Shown: positions 16,425 through 27,400 of the stretch, in pieces
How the letters are laid out: each line of letters begins with the position of its first letter
How positions within the stretch are numbered: position 1 is the stretch's first letter
NCBI GenBank assembly: GCA_029218425.1
Contig: JAQXRH010000092.1
Location: 1-39,609 of the forward strand
DNA: 39,609 nucleotides
Direction: 5' to 3'
From: Bacteroidales bacterium
GTDB taxonomy: Bacteria; Bacteroidota; Bacteroidia; Bacteroidales; Muribaculaceae
The notes under the pieces: model-generated
Database searches by the model: none
What the model was told of the DNA's origin: nothing
What the model saw: the letters and a program-made list of their open reading frames with translations, nothing else
Made by a program: the position numbers and the translations under genes

Positions 16425-17333
16425 ATGTTACGACGACTATTACTTATACTTACCGGCATAATGGCAGTGGCGATAGCCAATGCTCAGGAGCTTAATTGCA
16501 CCGTCGAAATAAATTCCTCATCGGTACAAGGCTCGAATAAAAGCGTATTCGAGACACTGCAAGGCGCCATTACCGAGTACTTCAACACTACGACATTCAC
16601 CAATGCCAAATTTGCAGTCAACGAAAAAATTGAATGTAAATTTTTCCTCACCGTAAAAGAATACACCGACAACACATTCACCGGCGACATACAGGTGCAG
16701 TCGATACGTCCGGTGTACAACTCATCGTACACCACCACGCTGGTCAACTTCAAAGACTCGAAAGTGGAGTTCACCTACCAAGAGGGCGAGCCGCTGGTTT
16801 TCTCTGAGAATAGCATGGAGAGCCAGCTTACGGCCATACTTAATTTTTACGCCTATCTGTTCATCGCCGTGGATTTCGATTCATTCTCGCCACGCGGCGG
16901 GCAAGTGTTCTTCGACCGCTTGGGGCAGATAGTGCAGATGGCGCAATCGTCGGGTGAATCGGGATGGCGACAATTTGAGGACAACAAGAACCGGTCGGCA
17001 GTCTACAGCGCATACACCGACCAGGCCACATCGGGACTGCGCGACATGCTCTACGACTACCACCGCAAGGGGCTCGACGAGATGTCGGTATCGCCCGACA
17101 AGGGGCGCGCAGCTATCACCCAGTCGCTCGACTATCTGCTGAAAGTGTACAAGGTGAACCCCATGTCGGTGGGGCTGTCAATGTTTAAGGACGCGAAGCT
17201 CGACGAGCTCGTCAACATCTATTCCAAAGCTCCACAAACCGAGCGCGACCGTGTGTACGAGCAGCTCAAGGACATCTACCCTACCGAGCAGGAACGCATC
17301 AACAAGATAAAGAACCCGCCGGCCCAACGGTAG
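16425..17333 (+). CDS. DUF4835 family exported protein
   Basis: A 302-residue protein with a classic signal peptide (LLLILTGIMAVAIANAQ, probable cleavage before or after Gln21), thus periplasmic or outer-membrane associated. The mature start ELNCTVEINSSSVQGSNKSV and the stretch FDSFSPRGGQVFFDR are typical of DUF4835, a Bacteroidetes-restricted family. Some annotations link it to the type IX secretion system under the name PorD; I am not certain enough to use that symbol. Its position between coaBC and recN appears to be a common Bacteroidales arrangement, which would explain cotranscription without shared function. Confidence 0.88.
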   Translation: MLRRLLLILTGIMAVAIANAQELNCTVEINSSSVQGSNKSVFETLQGAITEYFNTTTFTNAKFAVNEKIECKFFLTVKEYTDNTFTGDIQVQSIRPVYNSSYTTTLVNFKDSKVEFTYQEGEPLVFSENSMESQLTAILNFYAYLFIAVDFDSFSPRGGQVFFDRLGQIVQMAQSSGESGWRQFEDNKNRSAVYSAYTDQATSGLRDMLYDYHRKGLDEMSVSPDKGRAAITQSLDYLLKVYKVNPMSVGLSMFKDAKLDELVNIYSKAPQTERDRVYEQLKDIYPTEQERINKIKNPPAQR

Positions 17334-17397
17334 CGATTAACCCATCGAAGTCGCGCCTGAGCAACTGTAAAGAACCTGATAAACGAGAAGAGACAAA

Positions 17398-19056
17398 ATG
17401 ATAGAAACTCTTTCAATATCAAACTATGCACTGATTGACAACATAGAGCTGACCTTCCAGCCCGGGCTCAATATCATAACAGGAGAAACGGGAGCCGGTA
17501 AGTCGATAATGCTTGGAGCGTTGTCGATGCTATTCGGCAACAGAGCCGACACCCGAGTGGTGAGCGACAAGAGCAAGAAATCGGTAGTAGAGGGCATATT
17601 TGATATTACGGGATATGACGAGATAGATAGTCTGCTGGCGGCCAACGATATCGACACGATGGGCAAGCAGCTCATACTGCGCAGGGAGATAGCGCCGACA
17701 GGGCGGTCGCGGTCGTTTGTCAACGACGTGCCGGTGCAGCTGAGCGTATTGCGCGAGATAGCCATCAGGTTGGTAGATTTACACTCCCAACACCAGAATC
17801 TGCTATTGGCCGACAACGACTACCAGCGCAGCGTCATCGACACCATGCTCGACGACACGACGGTAAAGAGCGACTATGGCATGGCTTACGAGGCATTTCG
17901 CGCGGCGCTGAAGAAATTTCAGCTGGCGCGGCGGGCCACTGAGACGTCGAAAGCCGAAGAGGAGTACATACGCTACCAGATAGAATTGCTCGAGCAACTC
18001 GATTTGCAGCCCGGGGAGCAGGAAGCGCTGGAACAGGAGCGCAACCTGTTGGCCAATGTCACCACGGTAAAAGAGTCGTTGGGGCAGGTGCTTGAAATGT
18101 TTGACGGCGGCGACACCAATATATTGGGTATGCTCCGACAGAGCGAAGGGCTGATAGCCGGAGCAGGAGGGCTTCAAGAGTCGGAGCAGCTCGCCCGGCG
18201 CATTGAGTCGCTGCGCATCGAAGCCGCCGATATCAAAGACACAATCGACACGTTGGACAGCCGTCTGGAAGCCGACCCACGACGATTGGAATACGTCGAA
18301 GAGCGGCTGAGCGACATCTACAACACGCAGCGCAAACTGTCGGCCGAGAGCGATACGGCGCTCATAGCTATGCGCCAGGAGCTGAAAGAGCGTATCGATT
18401 CGATTGACAACTCCGATGAACGGCTCAAGCAGTATGCCACGAAAGCCAAATTGGCCAAAAAGCATGCCATGGAGCTTGCCGAGCGATTAACCGAGGCACG
18501 GCGCAAGGTAGCGTCAAGATTTGCCGACAAGCTATTGGAGAGTGCGATACCGTTAGGCATGAAGAACCTGCGCGCCGAGATAGAAATCACGCCGGCCGAG
18601 CTATCGGCTACCGGCGCCGACAAAGTGAATTTCCTTTTTGCATTCAACAAAAGCCAGGCGTTGATGCCGGTGAAAGACACCGCGTCGGGCGGAGAGATAT
18701 CGCGACTCATGCTGTCGGTAAAAGCATTGGTGGCAGAGCATGTGCAACTGCCGTCGATAATATTCGACGAGGTAGACACCGGGGTGTCGGGCGATGTGGC
18801 AGGGCGCATGGGCAACCTTATGAAAGAGATATCGAAGCGCATACAGGTGATAGCCATCACCCACTTGCCGCCAGTGGCGTCGAAAGGCGATGTGCACTTC
18901 AAGGTGTTCAAAGAAGATAGCGACACGTCGACCAACACCCGAGTGAGAAAGCTCAACGACGAGCAACGCGTCGACGAGCTCGCGCTGATGCTGTCGGGCG
19001 ATGCCGCCAACGAAGCGGCAAGAGCGACGGCACGGATAATGTTAGGATTAAAATAG
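17398..19056 (+). CDS. recN: DNA repair protein RecN
   Basis: An SMC-like ATPase recruited early to double-strand breaks. The two halves of the ATPase head are separated by a coiled coil: Walker A GETGAGKS (29-36) near the N-terminus, coiled coil roughly residues 155-375, then the signature ASGGEISRLML and Walker B IIFDEVDTGVSGD, followed by the ITHLPP switch region. The length of 552 residues is normal. The start ATG at 17398 gives the usual MIETLSISNYALI. It is 64 bases behind the DUF4835 gene and 31 bases ahead of the methyltransferase gene. Confidence 0.97.
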   Translation: MIETLSISNYALIDNIELTFQPGLNIITGETGAGKSIMLGALSMLFGNRADTRVVSDKSKKSVVEGIFDITGYDEIDSLLAANDIDTMGKQLILRREIAPTGRSRSFVNDVPVQLSVLREIAIRLVDLHSQHQNLLLADNDYQRSVIDTMLDDTTVKSDYGMAYEAFRAALKKFQLARRATETSKAEEEYIRYQIELLEQLDLQPGEQEALEQERNLLANVTTVKESLGQVLEMFDGGDTNILGMLRQSEGLIAGAGGLQESEQLARRIESLRIEAADIKDTIDTLDSRLEADPRRLEYVEERLSDIYNTQRKLSAESDTALIAMRQELKERIDSIDNSDERLKQYATKAKLAKKHAMELAERLTEARRKVASRFADKLLESAIPLGMKNLRAEIEITPAELSATGADKVNFLFAFNKSQALMPVKDTASGGEISRLMLSVKALVAEHVQLPSIIFDEVDTGVSGDVAGRMGNLMKEISKRIQVIAITHLPPVASKGDVHFKVFKEDSDTSTNTRVRKLNDEQRVDELALMLSGDAANEAARATARIMLGLK

Positions 19057-19087
19057 TGACCGAGAAACCGAATACAAGAATTATTGA

Positions 19088-19846
19088 ATGGAAGCATCAG
19101 ATTATATCTATGGCATACGAGCCGTCATTGAGGCTATCGAAGCCGGCAAAGAGATCGACAAGATATTGATACGCAAAGAGCTTAACGGCGAGCTTGCCTC
19201 CGAACTTTTTGCGTTGATAAAGCGCGACCACATCTACAGCCAGCGGGTGCCGGTAGAAAAAATCAATAAAATAACGCGCAAGAACCACCAGGGCGTTGTC
19301 GCGATACTGTCGTCGGTGACCTACCACCGGCTTGACCACCTTGTACCGGAGCTATATGAATCTGGTGTTCAGCCATTTATCGTGGTGCTTGACGGCATCA
19401 CCGATGTAAGGAATTTCGGAGCTATAGCCCGTACGTGCGAATGTGCCGGCGTCAACGGCATAGTCATACCCTATCACGGCAGCGTGTCGGTAAGCGGCGA
19501 TGCCATGAAGACGTCGGCCGGGGCATTGCACCATATACCGGTGTGCCGCGAGTACTCAGTGCTTGGCGCAGTAAAATTCCTAAAGGAGAACGGATACATG
19601 GTGGTTGCGGCGAGCGAGAAATCAGACATCAACTATACCTGCGTGGACTATGACAAGCCGCTTGCCATAGTGATGGGAGCCGAGGACAAAGGCATCACGC
19701 CCGAAGTGATACGTCAATGCGACCGCTTTGTGTCCATACCGCAGGTGGGGAAAATCGGGTCGCTCAATGTGTCGGTAGCCGCCGGAGTGATGATCTACGA
19801 GGTGGTAAGGCAGCGCATGAAGCTAAGCCAACCCGACTTATTATAG
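19088..19846 (+). CDS. rlmB: SpoU/TrmH family RNA 2'-O-methyltransferase (RlmB-like)
   Basis: Methylates a ribose 2'-oxygen in rRNA or tRNA using S-adenosylmethionine through the trefoil-knot SPOUT fold. An N-terminal L30e-like substrate domain (about 1-80, YGIRAVIEAIEAGKEIDKI) precedes the catalytic domain with its three motifs: LDGITDVRNFGAIARTCE, VMGAEDKGI, and IPQVGKIGSLNVSVAAGV. The two-domain build of 252 residues matches RlmB (23S rRNA G2251), but TrmH-type tRNA activity cannot be excluded. It is the last gene of the dnaN-headed series. Confidence 0.88.
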   Translation: MEASDYIYGIRAVIEAIEAGKEIDKILIRKELNGELASELFALIKRDHIYSQRVPVEKINKITRKNHQGVVAILSSVTYHRLDHLVPELYESGVQPFIVVLDGITDVRNFGAIARTCECAGVNGIVIPYHGSVSVSGDAMKTSAGALHHIPVCREYSVLGAVKFLKENGYMVVAASEKSDINYTCVDYDKPLAIVMGAEDKGITPEVIRQCDRFVSIPQVGKIGSLNVSVAAGVMIYEVVRQRMKLSQPDLL

Positions 19847-19930
19847 CGGTTCATTAAATAGCACCGAAGGAGAGAAAATACACGAAGAAATTCTAATCAC
19901 AGAACATTATAAATAAAAAACTTTTAAGAG

Positions 19931-21121
19931 ATGGTGAAAATAGGATCAGTGATGACACCGGTAGGTAAGAAAGCGTTATTGCTCGGGAGCGGCGAGCTCG
20001 GCAAGGAGGTGGCAATAGAATTGCAGCGCTACGGCGTAGAGGTAATAGCCTGTGACAAATATGCCAATGCACCGGCGATGCAGATAGCCCACCGCAGCTA
20101 TGTATTCAACATGCTTGACGGCGCGGCATTGCGCGAGGTCATAGAAAAAGAGAAGCCCGACCATATCATTCCGGAAATCGAAGCCATAGCTACCGACGTG
20201 CTTGTTGAGCTTGAGAAAGAGGGGTACAATGTGACCCCAACGGCACGAGCAGCCCGACTGACGATGAACCGCGAGGGCATACGCCGTCTTGCCGCCGAAG
20301 AGTTAGGCATCACGACATCGCCATACAGATTTGCCGAGACCGAAGAAGAGTTCCGCAAAGCCATCGATGAGATAGGCCTACCGTGTGTAGTAAAGCCCAT
20401 CATGAGTTCGTCGGGTCACGGCCAATCGACGATAAAGAGCGCCGACCAAATCGATGCGGCATGGCGCGAAGCCCAGGAAGGAGGCCGAGCCGGAGCCGGG
20501 CGTGTCATCGTAGAGGGCTTTGTAGATTTCGATTACGAGATAACGATGTTGACCGTACGTTCGGTAGCCGGCACCGTATGCTGCCCGCCTGTGGGTCATA
20601 TACAAGTCAATGGCGACTACCGCTATTCATGGCAGCCGCAGCCCATGAGCGACAAATCGCTCGCATCGGCCAAAGAGATAGCTAAGAAAGTGACCGACGC
20701 ATTGGGCGGCTACGGCATATTTGGCGTTGAGCTGTTCGTAAAAGGCGACGAGGTAATCTTCTCCGAAGTGTCGCCACGTCCCCACGACACCGGCATGGTG
20801 ACCATGATATCGCAAGAGCTGAGCGAATTTGGCTTGCATGCTCGGGCGTTGCTCGGTTTGCCGGTCAATGAGATACGTTTCTACGGGCCATCAGCATCAC
20901 GCGCCATAGTAGTGGAAGGCGACACCGACAAGATAGAGATGTGCCACCTGGAGAGAGTGCTTGAAGAGCCAGGAGTGCAGATGCGCATATTCGGCAAGCC
21001 TGAAATCAAGGGTCATCGCCGCATGGGAGTGATACTTGCCACCGGCGACAGCGTCGACGAGGCCCGAGAGAAGGCCGAACGCGCCTACAACAAGCTGGAA
21101 GTGAACGTGCTCCCACGATAG
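19931..21121 (+). CDS. purT: Formate-dependent GAR transformylase 2
   Basis: Makes formyl-glycinamide ribonucleotide from formate, ATP and GAR in purine synthesis, replacing the folate-dependent PurN step. It is an ATP-grasp enzyme of 396 residues. The N-terminal [24 protein letters not shown] binds [18 protein letters not shown] is the ATP-binding loop, [15 protein letters not shown] holds metal and phosphate contacts, and [17 protein letters not shown] closes the C-terminal domain. It stands alone with a terminator-like hairpin after it. Nothing in its 84-base upstream gap resembles a purine riboswitch. Confidence 0.97.
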   Translation: MVKIGSVMTPVGKKALLLGSGELGKEVAIELQRYGVEVIACDKYANAPAMQIAHRSYVFNMLDGAALREVIEKEKPDHIIPEIEAIATDVLVELEKEGYNVTPTARAARLTMNREGIRRLAAEELGITTSPYRFAETEEEFRKAIDEIGLPCVVKPIMSSSGHGQSTIKSADQIDAAWREAQEGGRAGAGRVIVEGFVDFDYEITMLTVRSVAGTVCCPPVGHIQVNGDYRYSWQPQPMSDKSLASAKEIAKKVTDALGGYGIFGVELFVKGDEVIFSEVSPRPHDTGMVTMISQELSEFGLHARALLGLPVNEIRFYGPSASRAIVVEGDTDKIEMCHLERVLEEPGVQMRIFGKPEIKGHRRMGVILATGDSVDEAREKAERAYNKLEVNVLPR

Positions 21122-21141
21122 CGGAAACAATCAGCCTACAC

Positions 21142-21187
21142 ACGGGTGCGGAGACAGAGCATTAACACCGCCGCACCCGTCATTTAT
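21142..21187 (+). terminator. Terminator hairpin after purT
   Basis: A perfect 10-base stem, ACGGGTGCGG (21142-21151) with CCGCACCCGT (21171-21180), encloses a 19-base loop and is followed by a T-rich but interrupted tail. It separates purT from the fucosidase gene. Confidence 0.65.
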
Positions 21188-21218
21188 TTATACACGACAA
21201 ACCAACCTGACATAACAC

Positions 21219-23657
21219 ATGAAACTGCTTAGACTATTCATTGCCACAACAGCGGCTATAACGGTATGCTCCAATGGCGCAGCCTCCGGCACGCCGTCAT
21301 TGCGACTTAGATATGACCGACCAGCGCAATATTTCGAAGAGGCCTTAATACTGGGCAACGGCAACCTGGGAGCATCGGTGTATGGCGGCGTAGAACACGA
21401 GAAGATTTCGCTCAACGACATCACCCTTTGGACCGGCGAGCCCGACACCATAGTAGCCGAGCCCGATGCGTATAAATACCTACCCGTGGTCAGAGAGCAT
21501 CTGGCTAAAGAGGACTATGTGGGAGCCGATGCCGCCAACCTGCATATCCAAGGCAATGGCAGCGAGATATACATGCCTTTGGGCGAGATAGCAATGGATT
21601 TCGACTACCAGAAAGGGAGTTCCACCACCGGCTACCAGCGCATGCTCGACATCAACACAGCCACAGCCGAAGTGACATATAGGCGTGGCGACACCGATTA
21701 CAAGCGCCAATATTTCGCCTCGGCTCCCGACTCCGTGATAGTAGTACGCCTCAGCGCAATAGGCGAAGGGAAGATCGACGGCAGGTTGCGCATCAACAGC
21801 GAGCTGCCCCACGCGTCGGCCGTGTGCGGCGGAGCATTAGTATGCGACGGATACGCAGCGTACCACACTTATACCGAATGGGAAGATGGCAAATACGGTA
21901 TCGACCGATTTTGCTACGACCCGGCGCGAGGCATACATTACCGCACGGCTATCGTCCCGGTCAACCTTTCCAATGAAGGGCGCGTAGAGGTCTACCCCAC
22001 CGGAGATATCAAAATCGACGGATGCGCCGACGTGATGCTCATCATCACCAATGTCACCAGCTTCAACGGTAACGACAAAGACCCGGTGAAAGAGGGTCGC
22101 GACTACGCCCGTCTTGCGATGGAGCGCGTAAAGAGAGCGGCCGACAAAGGATATAACAGCCTTGCCACCGACCACCAAGCCGACTACACGCAGCTGTTTA
22201 ACCGCGTGACGCTCAATCTCGGCACTACCGCCGAAGCGATATCGGCATTGCCCACCGACGCCCAGCTCAAAAGCTACACCGACAACGGCGATAAGAACCC
22301 CGAACTTGAAGTGCTCTTTTTCCAATATGGGCGGTACTTGCTCATATCAAGCTCGCGCACAGAGGGCGTTCCCGCCAACCTGCAAGGGCTATGGAACGAA
22401 CGCATCCTGCCGCCATGGAACTCCAACTACACCGTCAATATCAACCTTGAGGAGAACTATTGGCCGGCCGAAGTGACCAACCTCAGCGAACTGCATGCAC
22501 CGTTAATCACATTCATCGGAGCGATGACCAAAACCGGATATGACACTGCGCGCCATTACTACGGCGTGGAAAGCGGCTGGTGCGCCGGCCACAATTCCGA
22601 CATCTGGGCAATCACCAACCCCATCGGGCGCCACATCAACGACCCCCGTTGGGCCAACTGGAACATGGCCGCGGCATGGCTTACCACGCATATATGGGAA
22701 CACTATTCGTTCACACATGACAAGAGCGCGCTTCAAGCTGCCTACCCTGCGCTTCGCGATGCCGCACTGTTCTGCTTAGATTGGATGGTGGAGAAAGATG
22801 GAAAGCTCATCACCTCGCCGAGCACGTCGCCCGAGAACCGTTTCCTTGACAACGAAGGGAGAGCCGCCGCCACCCACTACGGCGGAGCATCCGACCTTGC
22901 CATGATACGCGAATGTCTTATGGATGCGCGCAAAGCCGCCGAAGTGCTTGGCGTAGACAAGGCGATTACCCGGCGTATCGACAATGCTTTGAAGAAGATA
23001 CTGCCCTACCGCATCAACGCCAACGGGTCATTGCGCGAATGGTACCACGATTTCAAAGACGAAGACCCACAGCACCGCCACCAATCGCATCTCTTCGGGC
23101 TATATCCCGGGCACCACATATCGCCCGAAGCGACACCCATGCTTGCCGAGGCTGCCGACAAGACATTGGCAATAAAGGGGGACAACACCACCGGGTGGAG
23201 CACCGGGTGGCGAGTGAACCTATATGCACGACTTGGCAATGCCGACAGAGCATATTTCATGTATCGGCGCTTGCTCCAATATGTCAGCCCCGACGGCTAC
23301 AATGGCGATGACGCCCGGCGCGGAGGCGGCACCTACCCCAACTTGCTCGGCGCCCACTCGCCATTTCAAATTGACAGCAACTTCGGCGGATGTGCCGGGG
23401 TGGCTGAAATGCTCATCCAGTCGACCGATGCCGGCGACATCACATTGCTTGCGGCCCTGCCCGAGCGATGGAAAGATGGCGAAGTGAGCGGCTTGTGCGC
23501 CCGTGGCGGTTACATAGTAGATATGCAGTGGAAAGAAGGCAAGGTGACGAGCTACACGCTCACGGCCCGCAATGGAGGGCAGGCCAAAGTGAAAGCCAAT
23601 GGTAAAGTCCGCAAGCACAAACTTGCCGCCGGAGCGAGCATCACAGTGAAATTGTAA
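21219..23657 (+). CDS. GH95 family alpha-L-fucosidase, secreted
   Basis: A retained or secreted glycosidase of 812 residues that, by family, removes alpha-1,2-linked fucose (some members act on galactose) from host glycans with inversion. A signal peptide covers about the first 22 residues. The N-terminal beta-sandwich begins RLRYDRPAQYFEEALILGNG. Catalytic residues known from the Bifidobacterium enzyme can be placed: Asn407 and Asn409 in YTVNINLEENYW hold the water activated by Asp719 in FQIDSNFGG, and Glu539 in STSPENRF is the acid. All are present. There is no SusC/SusD pair next to it, so it is not in an obvious polysaccharide locus. Confidence 0.95.
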   Translation: MKLLRLFIATTAAITVCSNGAASGTPSLRLRYDRPAQYFEEALILGNGNLGASVYGGVEHEKISLNDITLWTGEPDTIVAEPDAYKYLPVVREHLAKEDYVGADAANLHIQGNGSEIYMPLGEIAMDFDYQKGSSTTGYQRMLDINTATAEVTYRRGDTDYKRQYFASAPDSVIVVRLSAIGEGKIDGRLRINSELPHASAVCGGALVCDGYAAYHTYTEWEDGKYGIDRFCYDPARGIHYRTAIVPVNLSNEGRVEVYPTGDIKIDGCADVMLIITNVTSFNGNDKDPVKEGRDYARLAMERVKRAADKGYNSLATDHQADYTQLFNRVTLNLGTTAEAISALPTDAQLKSYTDNGDKNPELEVLFFQYGRYLLISSSRTEGVPANLQGLWNERILPPWNSNYTVNINLEENYWPAEVTNLSELHAPLITFIGAMTKTGYDTARHYYGVESGWCAGHNSDIWAITNPIGRHINDPRWANWNMAAAWLTTHIWEHYSFTHDKSALQAAYPALRDAALFCLDWMVEKDGKLITSPSTSPENRFLDNEGRAAATHYGGASDLAMIRECLMDARKAAEVLGVDKAITRRIDNALKKILPYRINANGSLREWYHDFKDEDPQHRHQSHLFGLYPGHHISPEATPMLAEAADKTLAIKGDNTTGWSTGWRVNLYARLGNADRAYFMYRRLLQYVSPDGYNGDDARRGGGTYPNLLGAHSPFQIDSNFGGCAGVAEMLIQSTDAGDITLLAALPERWKDGEVSGLCARGGYIVDMQWKEGKVTSYTLTARNGGQAKVKANGKVRKHKLAAGASITVKL

Positions 23658-23697
23658 GTCAAGCGACGAGCCACAAAAGCCGCGATAAAAAATTATT

Positions 23698-23800
23698 ACT
23701 GTCGGCTAAACATTTTATAGCATTAGAGAAATATTAGGGCTGGCACCTGTTGCAGGAGTCAGCCCATGCTTTTCATCTGCCAAAAAGTTTAGCAGACAGT
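23698..23800. mobile_element. MITE-like element, 103 bases
   Basis: Terminal inverted repeats ACTGTCGGCTAAAC (23698-23711) and GTTTAGCAGACAGT (23787-23800) match at 13 of 14 positions. Outside them a looser match (AATTATT against AATTAACT) extends the arms. The interior is non-coding and has a strong hairpin. The size and structure fit a non-autonomous miniature element; no clean target duplication is visible. A third copy of the end sequence is at 27923. Confidence 0.6.
23737..23765. terminator. Hairpin between convergent genes
   Basis: GGGCTG...CAGCCC with an inner CCTG-TTG-CAGG makes a long, nearly continuous stem; CTTTT follows shortly. It lies between the fucosidase gene (plus) and the regulator gene (minus) and could end transcription of both, while forming the core of the MITE-like element. 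Confidence 0.45.
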
Positions 23801-23848
23801 AGTTAATTCTAATAGAGGCCTATGCTAAAATACCAAGAATAGCGAAAA

Positions 23849-24220
23849 CTACATCTGCATCCTGCCGGAATAAATTTCCCATTTGGTTTTTAATTCGGCA
23901 TTCTTTTCGATGAGCTGTTCAATTTTTTTGTCCTTTTCTTTAAGATATTCTATCAATTCGATGAGGGAATTTTCATTACGATGGTTGGCCAACCCATCGG
24001 TTTTACGCTCCATAGAGCCTTCACCTGTTAAAAGCCATTTAGGGTCAAGCCACTCAAATGTTTGAATTAAGCTTGACAGAAAGTCGTAACCCGGTTTATT
24101 CCTACGCATTACGCAAACTGACCTAACGGTCTGGTCACCAATGCCAATTTTCCTTGCAAAAGCTGCAATGGAAAGATGCTCACGCTCAATTATTTTATTG
24201 ATACGGTCATTAATATCCAT
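23849..24220 (-). CDS. XRE-type helix-turn-helix regulator
   Basis: A 123-residue protein with an N-terminal HTH domain (about 1-65: RINKIIEREHLSIAAFARKIG, then GDQTVRSV) and the ending DPKWLLTGEGSM that recurs in Bacteroidetes phage-like repressors of this group. Residues 75-115 are a charged coiled coil, probably for dimerisation. It is transcribed divergently from the coiled-coil lipoprotein gene across a 197-base AT-rich region with an inverted repeat, so control of that gene and of itself is likely. The GC content is lower than in the surrounding housekeeping genes, which may point to transfer. Confidence 0.82.
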   Translation of the reverse strand: MDINDRINKIIEREHLSIAAFARKIGIGDQTVRSVCVMRRNKPGYDFLSSLIQTFEWLDPKWLLTGEGSMERKTDGLANHRNENSLIELIEYLKEKDKKIEQLIEKNAELKTKWEIYSGRMQM

Positions 24221-24241
24221 AAAAATTTTTCAAAAAAATCA

Positions 24242-24283
24242 TGCAAATATTTGTTTGTTTCAAAAATATGTTTGATATTTGCA
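24242..24283. promoter_or_regulatory. Operator-like inverted repeat in divergent promoter region
   Basis: TGCAAATAT (24242-24250) and ATATTTGCA (24275-24283) form a perfect 9-base inverted repeat with a 24-base spacer; TGCAAAT occurs a third time at 24303-24309. The arms coincide with a plausible forward promoter (TTTG at 24250-24253, GATATTTG at 24274-24281), so a bound repressor would block it. The adjacent XRE-type gene is the obvious candidate binder. Confidence 0.5.
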
Positions 24284-24304
24284 AAGAAATTGTTCATATC
24301 AATG

Positions 24305-24312
24305 CAAATTTA
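24305..24312 (-). promoter_or_regulatory. Possible -7 box of the XRE-type gene
   Basis: CAAATTTA reads TAAATTTG on the minus strand and would start transcription near 24298, about 78 bases before the regulator's start. The upstream -33 element is not clear. Confidence 0.3.
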
Positions 24313-24417
24313 CAAATAAACCACATTAAAAAATAACACAGTAAGATAAAAAAATACAAAAATATCCAAGTAGACATGCTAAAATTCCAATATTTTTTTT
24401 AATTAAAAAAGTTAATT

Positions 24418-27400
24418 ATGAAAAAACGTTTTTTGAATCTTGCGCTTCTTTCATTATTGACTGTGTCAATGCCGATCGGATTCACCAGTTGCTCAGACAA
24501 CGATGACGATATCCAAAGGCTTGATCAGGCAACCGATGATTTGAATTCGCAAATCGCCAAGCTGAGCGAAGCGATTAACGCAAACAAAACTGCTGCCGCC
24601 AACGCTGCAGCAAACGCCGATGCAGCCATCAAAGCGGCAGCAGAGGCAGCACAGAAGGGAGACCAGGCACTCGCCGAGGCACAGGCAGCCGCAGCCCAGG
24701 CAGAGCTTGCCAAGCAGGCCGCAGCTGAGGCAAAGGCAGAAGCTCTTGCTGAGATCAAAGCCCAAGCCGAGGCTTTGCAGAAACTCATCAGCGCCAACTC
24801 GTCGGCTATCGAGACAAACGCTAAGGACATTGCCGCACTCCTCGGCCGTATAGAGGGTGTGGAGGCACAGCTCAAAGCGCTTGATGTTGATAAAATAATC
24901 GAGGAAGTGGCAACGCTGCAGAAAGATCTGGCCGACCAGATTGCCGCTTCAAACAAGGCGCTCGAGGCAGTCAACGTACAGCTCACCGCTCTTGAGACAT
25001 TCAAAACCTTAATTGAGGGTAAGTTGTCGTCGCTCGAAGGCACTGTAGCAAGCCTGTCGACCCAGCTCAGCACTGTCACGGAGAATATCGACGCTTTGTC
25101 ATCAGAGCTTAAAGAGCTTCAGAGCTCAGTAAGCGAACTGACAGCGTCGGTAGCGACCAATACCTCTGCGATAGCTTCAATCAACACAGAGCTTACTTCG
25201 GTTAACTCGAAACTCACCGAACTCAGTGCGAAGATCTCCACTGAGGTTGCCAACGCAATCAACACCATTGCCGGTGTAATCAGCTCACGACTGACAAGCG
25301 TAACCCTCATGCCCGACCTTTACATCGACGGAATACCTACCATCGAGTTCGTAACGGCTAAATATGTGCCCGCTATGAAGAAAGGCGGCGACTGGGTGCC
25401 CTCGACTACGAAACCCGCTGTCATCGTTTCCAACAACGAGACCGAGGTGCAATACCGCCTCAATCCCGCCACAATCGGCGAAGGAGATATCATCAAGAGC
25501 GGTCTTGCCTTCGTATCGCGCGTAGCTACCGCCCGTTCAGGCGAAGTTGAGAACGACCTTATCAACGTATCCGACGCATCTATCAGCGGTGGTGTTCTTA
25601 CCGTGAAAGCCGGCAAGTCAAACACCAAGTCGCTCAACCTCACAGGCGACAAGATAAACATCGTTTCACTCAAGGTGCCCATCGCTGAGAAACATCTTTT
25701 CACTGAGCAGGGAGAGAAAGAGGCTAACGTATACTCTGAGTATACCCGTCTCAACGAGGTTTACTTCCGTCCGGAACTCGACAAGAGCAGTCGCGTGGCT
25801 ACAGATATACCCGTTAACTTCAACGACTCCGTATCTATCTACGCCACAGCGATGAATACTCACCTCGCTTATGAGCTTCAGTATGACAAGACGCTCGACC
25901 TCGAGACCCTCATACAGCCCTGCGCATATACCGCTACCGGCCATAGCGCCATGACTTATGAGGAGCTACGTAAATACGGATTCGACGTTTACTTCCATAA
26001 AGCAGGAGCAGCATACATTGCAGGCGATCACGACAAGACCAACCAGCAGGCATATGCCAAGGTTGAGGGTAATATCCTTACTCCCGTGCTTCCCACAGGC
26101 GAAACCGGCAACCAGGCTATTATCGACAAGCAGCCGATCATTGCCGCAACGTTGGTTGATGTAAACAACTCGAACATTGTAGAGCAGGTATACTTCAAAG
26201 TCAAATTCGTCAAGAAAGTAGTCGAACCGATTGTTGTTGATGTTCCTGAATTCGAGAAGAGCCTCGATTGCAACGGCTTCGACTGGAGTATGACTTGGGA
26301 ACAGATGGTAGACTTGGTAATGAAGAACCTCAACGACGGCGCAGGCATGTCGCAGGATGACTTCATGAAGATCTACAAGAAAGATAAGGTTGAGATTGTC
26401 AACTGCGATTACGCTTCAGGTGAAGATGTCAAAGTCTACATCCTTAACGACGGCGGCGTAGCAGCCAATACAGTAATCAACTGGACCGGCACACCCGAGC
26501 ACATCGGCCATATCGACCTCGGCAAGACGAAGACATTCACTGTAACCGTGAAGTTTGTTGACGAAACCGGTATCAACCCGACTATCATCATCAACCTCAA
26601 GGGTGTTGTTACGGCTCCCGAATCACTCAAACCGGTTCTCGGCTCAACCGACCCGATCAAGTGGCAGAATGAGGTAATGCTTGTTTACCCGACTCCGTTC
26701 GAGGATATCGCAGGTGCAACTGCCGAATACTCTACCAACATACTCCAAGGCCGCATCAAACCCTACGCTAAGAATCTCCTGTCGTGTGCAAGCTACGATG
26801 TAGACTACAGCAACAAGAGCAGCTATCAAGGTGAGGCACTCGCCTTCCAGGCAGGTTACGGACACCACACCATTACCAAAGCAAATCAGGGTAATCTAAA
26901 TGAAATCACCTACAATATCGCTAACAATTCCAACGGTAAAGCTCTTGTAGCAGCCGGTGCGAAAGTGGTAGACGGCAAGGTGGTAGCAGGCACTGAAGTA
27001 GCTCTCGATTGGAGCTGTTACATCAACGGCCTTGCAGTCAACAATGTGGTATTCGGTACTTCTTACCTCCGCGTGGTTTACCCGCTGTACCTCAACACTA
27101 CGCTCGCCAAGGGTATCACCGACGACTCGACTCCGCAAACCATCAACCTGAGCGACAATCTGACACTCACTGATGCTTACGAACACGTAGTCGCCCACAC
27201 CAATGACGGCAAACTGACTCAGAAACTTTGGGACTACTATGTAGTTGAGGATCCCGAGTTCGGTAGCAACGTAATGCTCGCAACTGATGCAAACGGAAGC
27301 AATGCAGTAAGCCTTGAAAGCCTGAACATGTCGGCCAACGTTGACACCACAACAGGTGACCTCACCTTCGTGAACCGTGGCGCCGCTCTCCAGGACAACC

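Noticed and set aside
19847-19930. Possible purine riboswitch before purT
   Set aside because: The gap is only 84 bases, and no paired three-way junction or conserved core is visible.
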